A stretch of 64,000 bases of DNA, from NCBI GenBank assembly GCA_945897515.1, contig CAMDFO010000005.1:1-64000 (forward strand), given 5' to 3'. Shown in pieces: positions 32,975 through 41,382 of the stretch; position 1 is the stretch's first letter; each line of letters opens with the position of its first letter. The translations under genes were made by a program, and so were the position numbers. Source of the stretch: Rhodoplanes serenus. Lineage in GTDB: Bacteria > Pseudomonadota > Alphaproteobacteria > Rhizobiales > Xanthobacteraceae. The notes under the pieces were generated by a model, which did not search any database, was not told where the DNA came from, and saw only the letters and a list, made by a program, of their open reading frames with translations.

Positions 32975-35257
32975 ATGACAAAGCAAGACAAGCCGCACAC
33001 GTTCTCCCGCCGCGCAGTGCTGGCAGGCACCGGCGCATTCGTGGTTTCGGTCGGCGCACCGATCTCGCTCGGCACCGTGCTGGGCATGAAGTCGGCCTTC
33101 GCGCAAGGCGTCAAGCCGCCGCTCGTGCCCGAGCAGCTTTCCTCCTACATCGCGGTCGGCAACGACGGTGCGGTGTCTGCGTTCTTCGGCAAGATGGACA
33201 TGGGCCAGGGGCTCTACGTCTCGATCGGCCAGATCGTGGCGGAAGAGCTCGACGTGCCGTTCAAGGCCGTCACCGTGTTCATGGCCGACACCCGCACCAG
33301 CGTAAACCAGGGCGGCGCGTCGGGCTCTACCGGCATCCAGACCGGCGGCCGGCAGATGCGCATGGCCGCGGCCGAAGCGCGCCGCGTGCTGGTCGAGATG
33401 GCAGCGGAGAAGCTTTCGCTGCCGGCCGACCAACTCACCGTCACCGACGGCGTGGTGCACGCCAAGGCCGATGCGTCGAAGAAGGCGAGCTATGCCGAGT
33501 TGATCGGCGGGCGTTATTTCAACGTCCAGCTCGAATGGAACCAGCAGATCGGCAATGCGCTCTATGCGCCGGGCAAAGCCAAGCCGAAGGACGTCAAGGA
33601 CTACAAGATCGTCGGCCAGCCGATCAAACGTTCCGACATCGCGCCAAGGGCGTTCGCGACCGAACCGTTCGTCACCGATATCAAAGTCCCGGGCATGATC
33701 CATGCCCGCGTGATCCGCCCGCCGGTGGCGGGCGCGACGCCGGTGAGCATCGACGAGGGCTCGCTCAAGGATATTCCGGGCGCGCGTGTCGTGCGCGAGG
33801 GCAATTTCCTCGCGGTCGTCGCCGACAAGGAATGGGACGCGGTCAAGGCTCACGACAAGCTCAGGGTGCAGTGGTCGAATGCGGCTCCGCCGTTCCCGTC
33901 GCAGGAGGCGCTCTACGACCACATCCGCAAAGCCCCGGTGCGCAAAGCCGCGGACGAAAAGCCCGTCGGCAACGTCGCCGAGGCGTTTCGAAACGCCGCA
34001 CGGGTGATCGAGGCCGAATACGAATGGCCGTTCCAATCGCACGCCTGCATGGGACCGGCCTGCGCCGTGGTCGAGATCAAGGACGGCCACGTCACCTGCT
34101 ACACCGGCTCGCAGAAGCCGCACTTCGTGCGTGACGGCCTCGCCCGCACGCTCGGCGTGCCGCCGGCCAGCGTGGACGGCATCTGGGTGGTTGGTCCCGG
34201 CTCCTATGGCCGCAACGACGCCGACGACTGCGCCCATGACGCAGCCGTTGTCGCCAAACTGACCGGCAAGCCGGTCCGTCTGCAATACACGCGCGAACAG
34301 GGCACCGGCTGGGATCCTAAGGGCCCGGCCTCGATCCACAAGGCGCGCGCCGCGCTCGACGCCTCCAACAAGGTGACGGCCTATGAGTTCGTCTCCAAGG
34401 GCTTCTCGCGGATCGACGTGCAGACCAACGGTTCCCAACCGCAGGATACGCTCGCCGGCCACTTCCGCGGCGTGCCGCTGAGGGTCAACGACAACTTCGG
34501 CGTGCCGGCGGAATCCTACGTGTTCGACAACAAGCGAACCGCCTGGGAGACCATCGCGCAGTTCCTGGAACGCGGCTCGCCGCTGCGCGGCGCACACCTG
34601 CGCGACCCGGTCGGACCGCAGATCCACTTCGCATCCGAGTCCTTCATGGACGAGGTGGCGCACGCGATCGGCGCCGATCCGGTGGAGTTCCGGCTGCGCT
34701 ATCTCCGCGACCCGCGCGATCATGCCGTGATCAAGGCGGCCGCCGAGAAGGCCGGCTGGAAGACCCGCACCTCGCCGCAACGCCAGACCGGCAACACGGT
34801 CAGCGGCCGCGGGATCGCCTACTCGCAGCGCAATGGCACCACCTGCGCCATCGTGGCCGAGGTCGACATCGACCGGCGTTCCGGAAAAATCTGGGCGCGC
34901 AAGTTCACGGTCGCGCACGATTGCGGGCTGATCGTCAACCCGGATGGCCTGAAGCACACCATCGAGGGCAACATCATCCAGGGCATCAGCCGCACGCTGT
35001 GGGAAGAGGTGAAGTTCGACAACAAGAGCGTCACCAGCGTGGACTGGCTGACCTATCCGATCCTCGACATGACCGAGGCTCCGGAAACCATCGACTGCGT
35101 CTACATCAACCGGCCGGACCGCGCTCCGACCGGCGCGGGCGAGCCGTCGATCCGTCCAGTGGCAGCGGCGATTGCGAACGCGGTGTTCGACGCCACCGGC
35201 GTGCGGATGCGCCGGGTGCCGTTCTCGCCGGACCGGGTGAAGGGCGCGCTGTCGTAG
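32975..35257 (+). CDS. molybdopterin-binding large subunit (IorB-like), Tat-exported
   Basis: A protein of about 760 residues of the xanthine-oxidase family, class with an N-terminal twin-arginine signal (SRRAVLAGTGAFVVSVG, cleavage after AFA/Q). The mature part has the two-part Mo-pterin domain with GKMDMGQGLYVSIGQIVAEEL, GGASGSTG and C-terminal GAGEPSIRPVAAAI active-site region. It should sit in the periplasm with the small subunit. ATG 32975 follows GAGGGAGGGT; the upstream frame overlaps the small subunit. Substrate candidates are aldehydes or N-heterocycles. Confidence 0.9.
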   Translation: MTKQDKPHTFSRRAVLAGTGAFVVSVGAPISLGTVLGMKSAFAQGVKPPLVPEQLSSYIAVGNDGAVSAFFGKMDMGQGLYVSIGQIVAEELDVPFKAVTVFMADTRTSVNQGGASGSTGIQTGGRQMRMAAAEARRVLVEMAAEKLSLPADQLTVTDGVVHAKADASKKASYAELIGGRYFNVQLEWNQQIGNALYAPGKAKPKDVKDYKIVGQPIKRSDIAPRAFATEPFVTDIKVPGMIHARVIRPPVAGATPVSIDEGSLKDIPGARVVREGNFLAVVADKEWDAVKAHDKLRVQWSNAAPPFPSQEALYDHIRKAPVRKAADEKPVGNVAEAFRNAARVIEAEYEWPFQSHACMGPACAVVEIKDGHVTCYTGSQKPHFVRDGLARTLGVPPASVDGIWVVGPGSYGRNDADDCAHDAAVVAKLTGKPVRLQYTREQGTGWDPKGPASIHKARAALDASNKVTAYEFVSKGFSRIDVQTNGSQPQDTLAGHFRGVPLRVNDNFGVPAESYVFDNKRTAWETIAQFLERGSPLRGAHLRDPVGPQIHFASESFMDEVAHAIGADPVEFRLRYLRDPRDHAVIKAAAEKAGWKTRTSPQRQTGNTVSGRGIAYSQRNGTTCAIVAEVDIDRRSGKIWARKFTVAHDCGLIVNPDGLKHTIEGNIIQGISRTLWEEVKFDNKSVTSVDWLTYPILDMTEAPETIDCVYINRPDRAPTGAGEPSIRPVAAAIANAVFDATGVRMRRVPFSPDRVKGALS

Positions 35258-35286
35258 GACAGCGTTGCAGCGGCACAACGCACGTG

Positions 35287-35324
35287 TGTCATCGCTGGGT
35301 CAAACGTATAGCCCGGCGATGACA
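35287..35324. terminator. palindrome between convergent genes, possible bidirectional terminator
   Basis: TGTCATCGC (35287-35295) pairs with GCGATGACA (35316-35324). It lies between the stops of the large subunit (35257) and the MetF-like gene (35331). The TGTCAT/ATGACA ends match the dispersed palindromes elsewhere, so it may be a half-element of that family. Confidence 0.5.
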
Positions 35325-35330
35325 ACGTGA

Positions 35331-36236
35331 TTATTTTGCGGCGCTGAGTTTCAACGCAGCCGCATCCCGGATCACATCAGCGATCGCCGCCTCGTTGCCC
35401 GGCGCCATCAGATGCACTCCGGCGACGCCCGGGATCGTCGCCATCTCCTGCATCAGCTCCAGGCAAATCCGCCGCCCTTCCGCCGCCGGATCGGCAGCGG
35501 CTTCCAGACGCTCGATCGTTGCATCGGAAATAATGGTGCCGAACAACTTCTCGCGCATCCAGCGTCCCGACTTCGCGGAGCGCAGCGGCGCGATGCCGAT
35601 CAGCATCGGCAGCTTGACGCCGTGCTCGGCGAGCCGCGCCGTGTAGCGCCGCAGCAGCGCCGTATCCATGCAGAACTGGGTCTGCGCAAAGGCGCATCCT
35701 GCCGCGATCTTGCCCTTGAGACTCTTCGGCTCCCACCCGGCCGGCGGGTCGATCGGCATGTCGGCGGCGCCAAGGAAGAACTCCGCCCGCCCCGCCACCT
35801 TGCGGCCATGCGGCAACTCACCCTTGTCGCGCATCGCGGCAGCCATCTGCGTCAGGCCGATGGTGTCGAGATCGAACACCGGCTTGGCGTCGGGCTGATC
35901 GCCCTGCTTGGGGTCGTCGCCCTTGAGCATGAGCAGGTTGCGCACGCCGAGCGCCGCCGCCGCCATCAGGTCGCTCTGCAGCGCGATGCGATTGCGATCG
36001 CGGCAGGTGAATTGCAGGATCGGCTCGATGCCGTTGCCGAGCAGCAGCCCCGCCGCCGTTACCGCGCCCATGTGAGCGCGGGCACCGGCGCCGTCGGTGA
36101 CGTTGACCGCGTCGGCGAGGCCTTTGAGCGGGGCCACTTTTGCGATGAGATCGGCGGCGTCGAACGAAACCGGCGGGGTGATCTCGGCCGTTATGACGAA
36201 GCGGCCGGCGTTCAACTTGTCCTGTAACGTCTGCAT
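35331..36236 (-). CDS. methylenetetrahydrofolate reductase-like protein
   Basis: A 301-residue TIM-barrel protein of the MetF/MTHFR fold (VITAEITPPVSFDAADL at the N-terminus, MLKGDDPKQGDQP for the flavin/folate site, QTQFCMD, and PMLIGIAPLRSAKSGRWM). True MetF proteins have similar length. This group of lone MTHFR-like proteins occurs in catabolic clusters and may run C1 transfer from demethylation. ATG 36236 is used; the frame extends four codons further. It is convergent with the IorB-like gene. Confidence 0.83.
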   Translation of the reverse strand: MQTLQDKLNAGRFVITAEITPPVSFDAADLIAKVAPLKGLADAVNVTDGAGARAHMGAVTAAGLLLGNGIEPILQFTCRDRNRIALQSDLMAAAALGVRNLLMLKGDDPKQGDQPDAKPVFDLDTIGLTQMAAAMRDKGELPHGRKVAGRAEFFLGAADMPIDPPAGWEPKSLKGKIAAGCAFAQTQFCMDTALLRRYTARLAEHGVKLPMLIGIAPLRSAKSGRWMREKLFGTIISDATIERLEAAADPAAEGRRICLELMQEMATIPGVAGVHLMAPGNEAAIADVIRDAAALKLSAAK

Positions 36237-36342
36237 GCGGGTAAGCACCAGAATTCCGGCCCCGTTTCAAGCGGTGGGCGCGTGGGCAGACAGATTGCGA
36301 TGCCCACTTGGCGCGCACCGATCCCACCAATAGGATCGCTCC

Positions 36343-37161
36343 ATGCCGATGATCGCCCGCACGCTGGACGACGCGCTGTCCGCCATCGCCGACGGCTGCC
36401 TGCTGGCCGTGCCGCGCGAATCGACCGGCGTCGGCATGGCGGCGACGCGCGCGCTGATCCGGCGCGGCATCAAGCGGCTGTCGCTGGTGGCGCTGCCAAC
36501 GTCGAGCCTGCAAGCGGATTTGCTGATCGGTGCGGGCTGCGTCGAGACGCTGGAGACCTCCGCGGTCTCTTTGGGTGAGTTCGGCTTGGCACCGCGCTTC
36601 ACCGCCGCGGTCATGGCCGGCACGATCCGCATGAAGGATGCGACCTGCCCGGCGCTGCACGCCGCGTTTCAGGCCTCGGAGAAAGGCGTGCCGTTCATGC
36701 CGCTGCGCGGGCTGATCGGCTCCGACGTGCTGGACCACCGACCGGACTGGGTGGTGATGAACAATCCGTTCGGCAACAACGATCCGATCGTGCTGCTGCC
36801 CGCGATCAAGCCCGATGTCACGCTATTCCACGCGCCGATGGCGGACCGCGCCGGAAACATCTGGATCGGACGGCAGCGCGAGCTGGTCACGATGGCACAC
36901 GCTTCGGCGAAGACGGTCGTCACCGTGGAGAAAATTCACGAGGGCAATCTGCTCGACGATCCGCAGCTCGCGGCAGGCACCCTGCCCGGCTTCTACGTCG
37001 AGTCCGTCGCCGTGGTGGAGCGCGGCTGCTGGCCGCTGCCGCTACCCGAGCACTATCCATGGGATGGCGAGCATTTGAAGGAATACGCCAAGCTTGCGGC
37101 AACCGAGGAAGGGTTCGCGAGCTATCTCGAGCGGTATGTGTATGAACGCGCCGCCGCCTGA
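36343..37161 (+). CDS. CoA-transferase-family subunit A
   Basis: A 272-residue class I CoA-transferase subunit (SugarP_isomerase-like fold; TSSLQADLLIGAGCVETLETSAVSLGEFGLAPRF, GNIWIGRQRELVTMAHASAKTVVTVE). Pairs of this type transfer CoA between acids, or, in the IpdAB group, hydrolyse a cyclic CoA ester. Its end overlaps subunit B by 20 bp, showing coupling. It opens a plus-strand run of six genes, divergent from the MetF-like gene. Confidence 0.83.
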   Translation: MPMIARTLDDALSAIADGCLLAVPRESTGVGMAATRALIRRGIKRLSLVALPTSSLQADLLIGAGCVETLETSAVSLGEFGLAPRFTAAVMAGTIRMKDATCPALHAAFQASEKGVPFMPLRGLIGSDVLDHRPDWVVMNNPFGNNDPIVLLPAIKPDVTLFHAPMADRAGNIWIGRQRELVTMAHASAKTVVTVEKIHEGNLLDDPQLAAGTLPGFYVESVAVVERGCWPLPLPEHYPWDGEHLKEYAKLAATEEGFASYLERYVYERAAA

Positions 37162-37906
37162 GGCCAAAAAAGACTTCCGCGACGAGGAACTCCTTGCCTC
37201 GGTCATTGCCGACCTGATCGGCGACGCGCGGCACGTCGCTGTCGGCAATGCCTCGCCGATCCCGGCGCTGGCGTCGCTGCTGGCGCGCGAGCGCGGCAAG
37301 GGCACGCCGTATGTGTCGCTGCTCGGCAGCCCGAAGCACACCTTCTTCACCGACGGCGGACGCGAGCTGTTCGACTGCGCCGGCCAGGGCCGGATCGACG
37401 TGTTCTTCCTTTCAGGCGGCGAGATCGACGGCGAGGGCAACGTCAACCTGGTCAGCATCGGCGAGTACGAGCATCCGACCGCACGATTCCCCGGCTCGTT
37501 CGGCTCGTCGTATCTCTATTACGTGGTGCCGAAGGTGATCCTGTTCCGCACCGAGCATTCCAAGCGCACGCTGGTGCCCCGGGTCTCTTTCATCAGTGCG
37601 CCGGGCGGCAGCCCCGACAACGTCCACCGCACCGGCGGACCGGTCGGGCTCATCACCAACCGCTGCTTCTTTTCGTTCGACCGCCAGCGCAAGCGCTTCA
37701 AGCTCGCCAGCATCCATCCCGGACATACCCTGGCCGAGGTGATCGTCAACACCGGCTTCGAATTCGACCGCCCGCCGGACGTGCCGGAGACGCGGGCGCC
37801 CTCGCCCGAGACGTTGCGGCTGATGCGAGAGACGGTGGCGCCGGAGTTGGCCGAGGTCTATCCGCAATTCGCGGCGCGGGTGTTCGGGATTGGCAAGTCG
37901 GCCTGA
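37142..37906 (+). CDS. CoA-transferase-family subunit B
   Basis: A 254-residue partner of subunit A with the class I fold (VAVGNASPIPALASLL, GEIDGEGNVNLVSIGEY, PGSFGSSYLYYVVPK). The SENG-type catalytic Glu of acetoacetate/succinyl-CoA transferases is not visible; the position reads SLLGSPKH. This resembles the IpdAB-like hydrolases more than true transferases. ATG 37142 lies within the end of subunit A. Confidence 0.8.
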   Translation: MNAPPPEAKKDFRDEELLASVIADLIGDARHVAVGNASPIPALASLLARERGKGTPYVSLLGSPKHTFFTDGGRELFDCAGQGRIDVFFLSGGEIDGEGNVNLVSIGEYEHPTARFPGSFGSSYLYYVVPKVILFRTEHSKRTLVPRVSFISAPGGSPDNVHRTGGPVGLITNRCFFSFDRQRKRFKLASIHPGHTLAEVIVNTGFEFDRPPDVPETRAPSPETLRLMRETVAPELAEVYPQFAARVFGIGKSA

Positions 37907-37989
37907 AAGATCATTTGCAGACACGGCGTGGGCATGGTTTTTATGCCTGCCCACCGACCCCAAAAATCCAACCGAAATAAGGAAATAGC

Positions 37990-39093
37990 GTGAAGCAAGT
38001 CGAAGCGGCAGTGATCGGCACCGGCTGGTGCGGCGGCATCCGGGCCGAAACCCTGTCGCGGTCGGCGCTGGTGGACAAGCTGCACATCTGCGAGATCAAG
38101 CCGGATCGGCTCGCCGAGGTGAAGGCGCTGACCAGGCCCGCGACCGCGACGCTCGACTACCAGGACATCGTCAAGAACGACGCCATCAAGGTGGTGTACA
38201 TCTCGACCACCCCGGAATCGAACCACTATCCGATCGCACGCGACTGCCTGCGCGCCGGAAAGAATGTGCTGCTCGAAAAGCCGATCGCGCTGGAGCTGTG
38301 GGAGGCGGATGAGCTGATCGCCATAGCGAAGCGCGAGAACCTCAAGTTCACCATCGGCTATTCTCAGCGCTTCAATCCGAAGGTCGCCTTCGCCAAGAAA
38401 AAGATCGAGGACGGCACGCTCGGCAAGGTCGTCTCGGTGCTGGTCAGCCGCCACATCACGCGCACGCTCGGCACCAAAATCGGCAAGCGTGTGCGGCTGT
38501 CGCCGGTTGTGATGGAATCCACCCACGATCTCGACTTCGTGTTCTGGCTGCTGGAGCCGGCGAAGCCGGTGCGTGTCTATTCGCAGGGCGCGTTCGGTTT
38601 CATGCAGCCGATCAACGGCTCGCACGACATCATGTTCACCACAGTAACCATGGACAATGGCGTGGTGGTAATGATCGGCGGCGGCTGGAACCTGCCGCCG
38701 AGCTATCCGAACTATTGTTCGACCTGGATGGAGATCACCGGCACCGACGGGGCGCTGATCCTCGACGACACCGCACGCGACCACTGGCTGAACACAATCC
38801 AGGGCGGTCAGCAGTTCCCGATGTCGACCATGCCGGGCGAGCAGGTCGGCGACGTCTATGCCGGCGGCATGGGGCCGGAGACGCTGCATTTCCTCGAAGC
38901 CTGCATCCGCAATACGCCGCCGATGGTGTCGCCGGACAGCGCTCGCGCGGTGATGGAGGCCTACACCGCCGCCGACCTGTCTGCCGATCGCAACGAACCG
39001 ATCGATCTGCCGCTGACCAACGAGACGACGGCGGCGGTGGCTGACTTCAAGGCGAAGCTCCGAACCGGCGATAATGTGGCGGTGAAATCATGA
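37990..39093 (+). CDS. Gfo/Idh/MocA-family oxidoreductase
   Basis: A 367-residue NAD(P)-dependent oxidoreductase: Rossmann domain (AAVIGTGWCGGIRAE), the family signature LLEKPIALE (catalytic Lys), and a C-terminal alpha/beta domain with the substrate-side sequence ESTHDLDFVFWLLEP. Substrates are sugars, inositols or aromatic dihydrodiols. GTG start with AAGGAA upstream. It overlaps the next gene by 4 bp (ATGA). Confidence 0.85.
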   Translation: MKQVEAAVIGTGWCGGIRAETLSRSALVDKLHICEIKPDRLAEVKALTRPATATLDYQDIVKNDAIKVVYISTTPESNHYPIARDCLRAGKNVLLEKPIALELWEADELIAIAKRENLKFTIGYSQRFNPKVAFAKKKIEDGTLGKVVSVLVSRHITRTLGTKIGKRVRLSPVVMESTHDLDFVFWLLEPAKPVRVYSQGAFGFMQPINGSHDIMFTTVTMDNGVVVMIGGGWNLPPSYPNYCSTWMEITGTDGALILDDTARDHWLNTIQGGQQFPMSTMPGEQVGDVYAGGMGPETLHFLEACIRNTPPMVSPDSARAVMEAYTAADLSADRNEPIDLPLTNETTAAVADFKAKLRTGDNVAVKS

Positions 39094-40199
39094 GAACCCA
39101 GCCTAAGGACATCGGGCTCGCGATCATCGGCGGCGGCCGGGTCGGGCTGTTCCGAGGCGAGGTCGCCAACCGCCATCCGGCGGTGAAGTGGATCGGGCTG
39201 GCCGAGAAGAACCCGAACCGCGCCGGCGAGGTGGCGCCGATGATCGGCGCCGATTTCGTCACCCAGAGCCACCGCGAGCTGCTGGCGCGGCCGGAGGTGA
39301 CTGCGGTGATCATCGCGACCGACGAGCACCTGCACGTCGATCCGATCATGGCCGCCGTCGAGCGCGGCCTGCCGATGCTGATCGAGAAGCCGCTGGCGAC
39401 CGATCTCGCACAGTCCGCCAAGGTGCTGAAGGCGATCAAGGACGCCAAGATCGACGCCATCGTCGGCCACACCCAGCGGTTCCGGCGCAAGTGGCTTTCC
39501 GGCAAAGAGAAGGTCCGCACCGGCGCGCTCGGCGACGTCACGCTCGTGACTTCGCGCGCGTTCATGAACCGGCTGGTTGCGATCGACAACTACAAGCGCA
39601 CCGACGACCCTTCGACGATCTCGCCAATGGTGATCTCGGGCACGCACGCGCTCGACATGTGCATGTGGTATCTGGAGAAGAAGACGCCGGTCGAATGCTA
39701 CGCCCGCTCGATCGACAAGGTGCTGGGCCCGCTCTACCAGGGCATCGACGCCACCGCCGGCATGATCATGATGAGCGATGGCACCATCTATCACCTCAAC
39801 ATCTCGTGGGCGCTGCCGGTGACTTGGCCCGGCGCGGTCTATTCGCTTGAGGTGGGCATCACCGGCACCGACGGCGTGCTGACCATCGACGACACCCACC
39901 GCGATATGGTGCTGGCCGTGTCGAAGCCGCAGTCCGAAGGCTACGCCCCGGACCAGACCCGGCTGGTGGATTTCCTCGGTTCCTATCCGCCCGGCGACAT
40001 GGCGCTTGGCGAACTGCGCGGGCCGATGGCGGACGAAACCGTGTCCTGGCTCAACCGTGTGGCGCTCGGCCTGCCGACCCCGGCCGCGACCGTCGACGAG
40101 GCACACAAGAACCTGATGCTGACCAAGGCGCTCGACCTTTCGGCCAAGCGCAAGCAGCCGGTCAAGCTGCCGCTCGACCCCGACGAGTTGGCGGCTTAA
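39090..40199 (+). CDS. Gfo/Idh/MocA-family oxidoreductase
   Basis: A 369-residue paralogue of the preceding protein, translationally coupled to it. It has the NAD(P) motif IIGGGRVGLFRGE, MLIEKPLATDLA, and GTHALDMCMWYLE. Two coupled homologues suggest a hetero-oligomer or successive oxidations of one substrate. A palindrome (40225-40253) follows the stop. Confidence 0.85.
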   Translation: MRTQPKDIGLAIIGGGRVGLFRGEVANRHPAVKWIGLAEKNPNRAGEVAPMIGADFVTQSHRELLARPEVTAVIIATDEHLHVDPIMAAVERGLPMLIEKPLATDLAQSAKVLKAIKDAKIDAIVGHTQRFRRKWLSGKEKVRTGALGDVTLVTSRAFMNRLVAIDNYKRTDDPSTISPMVISGTHALDMCMWYLEKKTPVECYARSIDKVLGPLYQGIDATAGMIMMSDGTIYHLNISWALPVTWPGAVYSLEVGITGTDGVLTIDDTHRDMVLAVSKPQSEGYAPDQTRLVDFLGSYPPGDMALGELRGPMADETVSWLNRVALGLPTPAATVDEAHKNLMLTKALDLSAKRKQPVKLPLDPDELAA

Positions 40200-40224
40200 G
40201 CGGCCGCGCGACCCCATCACGGCT

Positions 40225-40253
40225 TGTCATGCCCCGCGGAAGCGGGGCATCCA
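40225..40253. repeat. single palindromic repeat
   Basis: The stem ATGCCCCGC / GCGGGGCAT lies between the Gfo/Idh pair and the Bug genes, with the TGTCAT end of the dispersed repeat family but no second end. Possible terminator. Confidence 0.6.
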
Positions 40254-40346
40254 ACCTTGAGAAATTGGGCTAGTCTGTGCGGGACAACAGGCTGGATCGC
40301 TCCCCTTCATGGGCGATGACAGCCGGAAAAATGGGAGAAAGCGCTC

Positions 40347-41363
40347 ATGCGTAAGACCGTGTTCGCCGCCTTTGTTCTGCTGGCCGCCGCATTTCCGGCC
40401 CAGGCCCAGGAGGATGTCGCCGAGTTCTATCGCGGCAAGACCGTCCGCCTCATCGTCGGCGTCGGCGTGGGCTCCGGATACGACGTCAACGCCCGCGTGC
40501 TGGCGCGCCATCTCGGCAGGCATATCCCCGGCAACCCGAACATCATCGTGCAGAACCAGCCGGGCGCCGGCTCGCTGACCATGACCAACCAGATGTACGC
40601 GGCCGGTCCGTTCGACGGCACCGTGATCGGCGCCTCGTTCAACGGCCTTCCGACAGCGCCACTGCTTCAGCCCAATGGCGTGCGCTTCGATGCCACCAAG
40701 ATCAACTGGGTCGGCAGCACCAATCGCGAAACCCAGACGATGTACGTCTGGCATACCGCGCCGATCAAGTCGCTCGAAGACCTCCAGACCAAGGAGATGC
40801 TGGTCGGCGCGCAGGCCCCCGGCTCGACACAATTCGACTATCCGATGCTGGGCAAGGCGATGTTCGGCATGAAGTACAAGGTCGTCACCGGCTACAAGTC
40901 GACGTCCGATATCAACCTGGCGATGGAGCGCGGCGAGGTGCATGGCACGCTCGCCAACTGGTCGACGGTGAAGACGCTCAACCTGAAGCAGTATGAGGAC
41001 AAGCTGATCCGCATCCTGGTGGTCTGGGGCGCCCGCGAGCATCCGGAGCTTAAGGGTATCCCGCTGATCTCCAGCCTGGCAAAGACGCCGGAGCAGAAGC
41101 AGGCCATGCAGCTTGCGTTGGCGCGGCTTGAGTTCGGGCGGCCGTTCTTCCTGCCGCCAAACGTTCCGGCGGCCCGCGTCAAAGCCATTCGGGACGCTTT
41201 TGACGCCACCATGAAGGACAAGGAGTATCTCGCCGAGGCGGACAAGCTCAAATTGGAAATCGATCCAATGAGCGGCGAAGAACTCGCCAGAACGCTGGAG
41301 GAGATGGCCAAGACGCCGGCCGATGTCGTCGCACAGGTGCGGGCCGCGTACGAGGCGCGCTGA
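40347..41363 (+). CDS. Bug-type (TctC) periplasmic solute-binding protein
   Basis: A 338-residue protein with a signal peptide (MRKTVFAAFVLLAAAFPAQA, cleavage after AQA) and the Bug-family lobe motifs YRGKTVRLIVGVGVGSGYDVNAR and IIVQNQPGAGSLTMTNQMYAAGP. Bug proteins bind carboxylates such as citrate, glutamate, nicotinate and aromatic acids. No TctA/TctB membrane genes are adjacent, so it may be an orphan sensor/binding protein. GGGAGAAAG precedes the ATG. Confidence 0.9.
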   Translation: MRKTVFAAFVLLAAAFPAQAQEDVAEFYRGKTVRLIVGVGVGSGYDVNARVLARHLGRHIPGNPNIIVQNQPGAGSLTMTNQMYAAGPFDGTVIGASFNGLPTAPLLQPNGVRFDATKINWVGSTNRETQTMYVWHTAPIKSLEDLQTKEMLVGAQAPGSTQFDYPMLGKAMFGMKYKVVTGYKSTSDINLAMERGEVHGTLANWSTVKTLNLKQYEDKLIRILVVWGAREHPELKGIPLISSLAKTPEQKQAMQLALARLEFGRPFFLPPNVPAARVKAIRDAFDATMKDKEYLAEADKLKLEIDPMSGEELARTLEEMAKTPADVVAQVRAAYEAR

Positions 41364-41382
41364 CGAGTACATCGAGGCGCAC

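Noticed and set aside
32798..35278. 826-codon open frame on the minus strand
   Set aside because: It is the antisense shadow of the IorB-like gene; the sequence is low-complexity Arg/Gly/His and has no recognisable domain.
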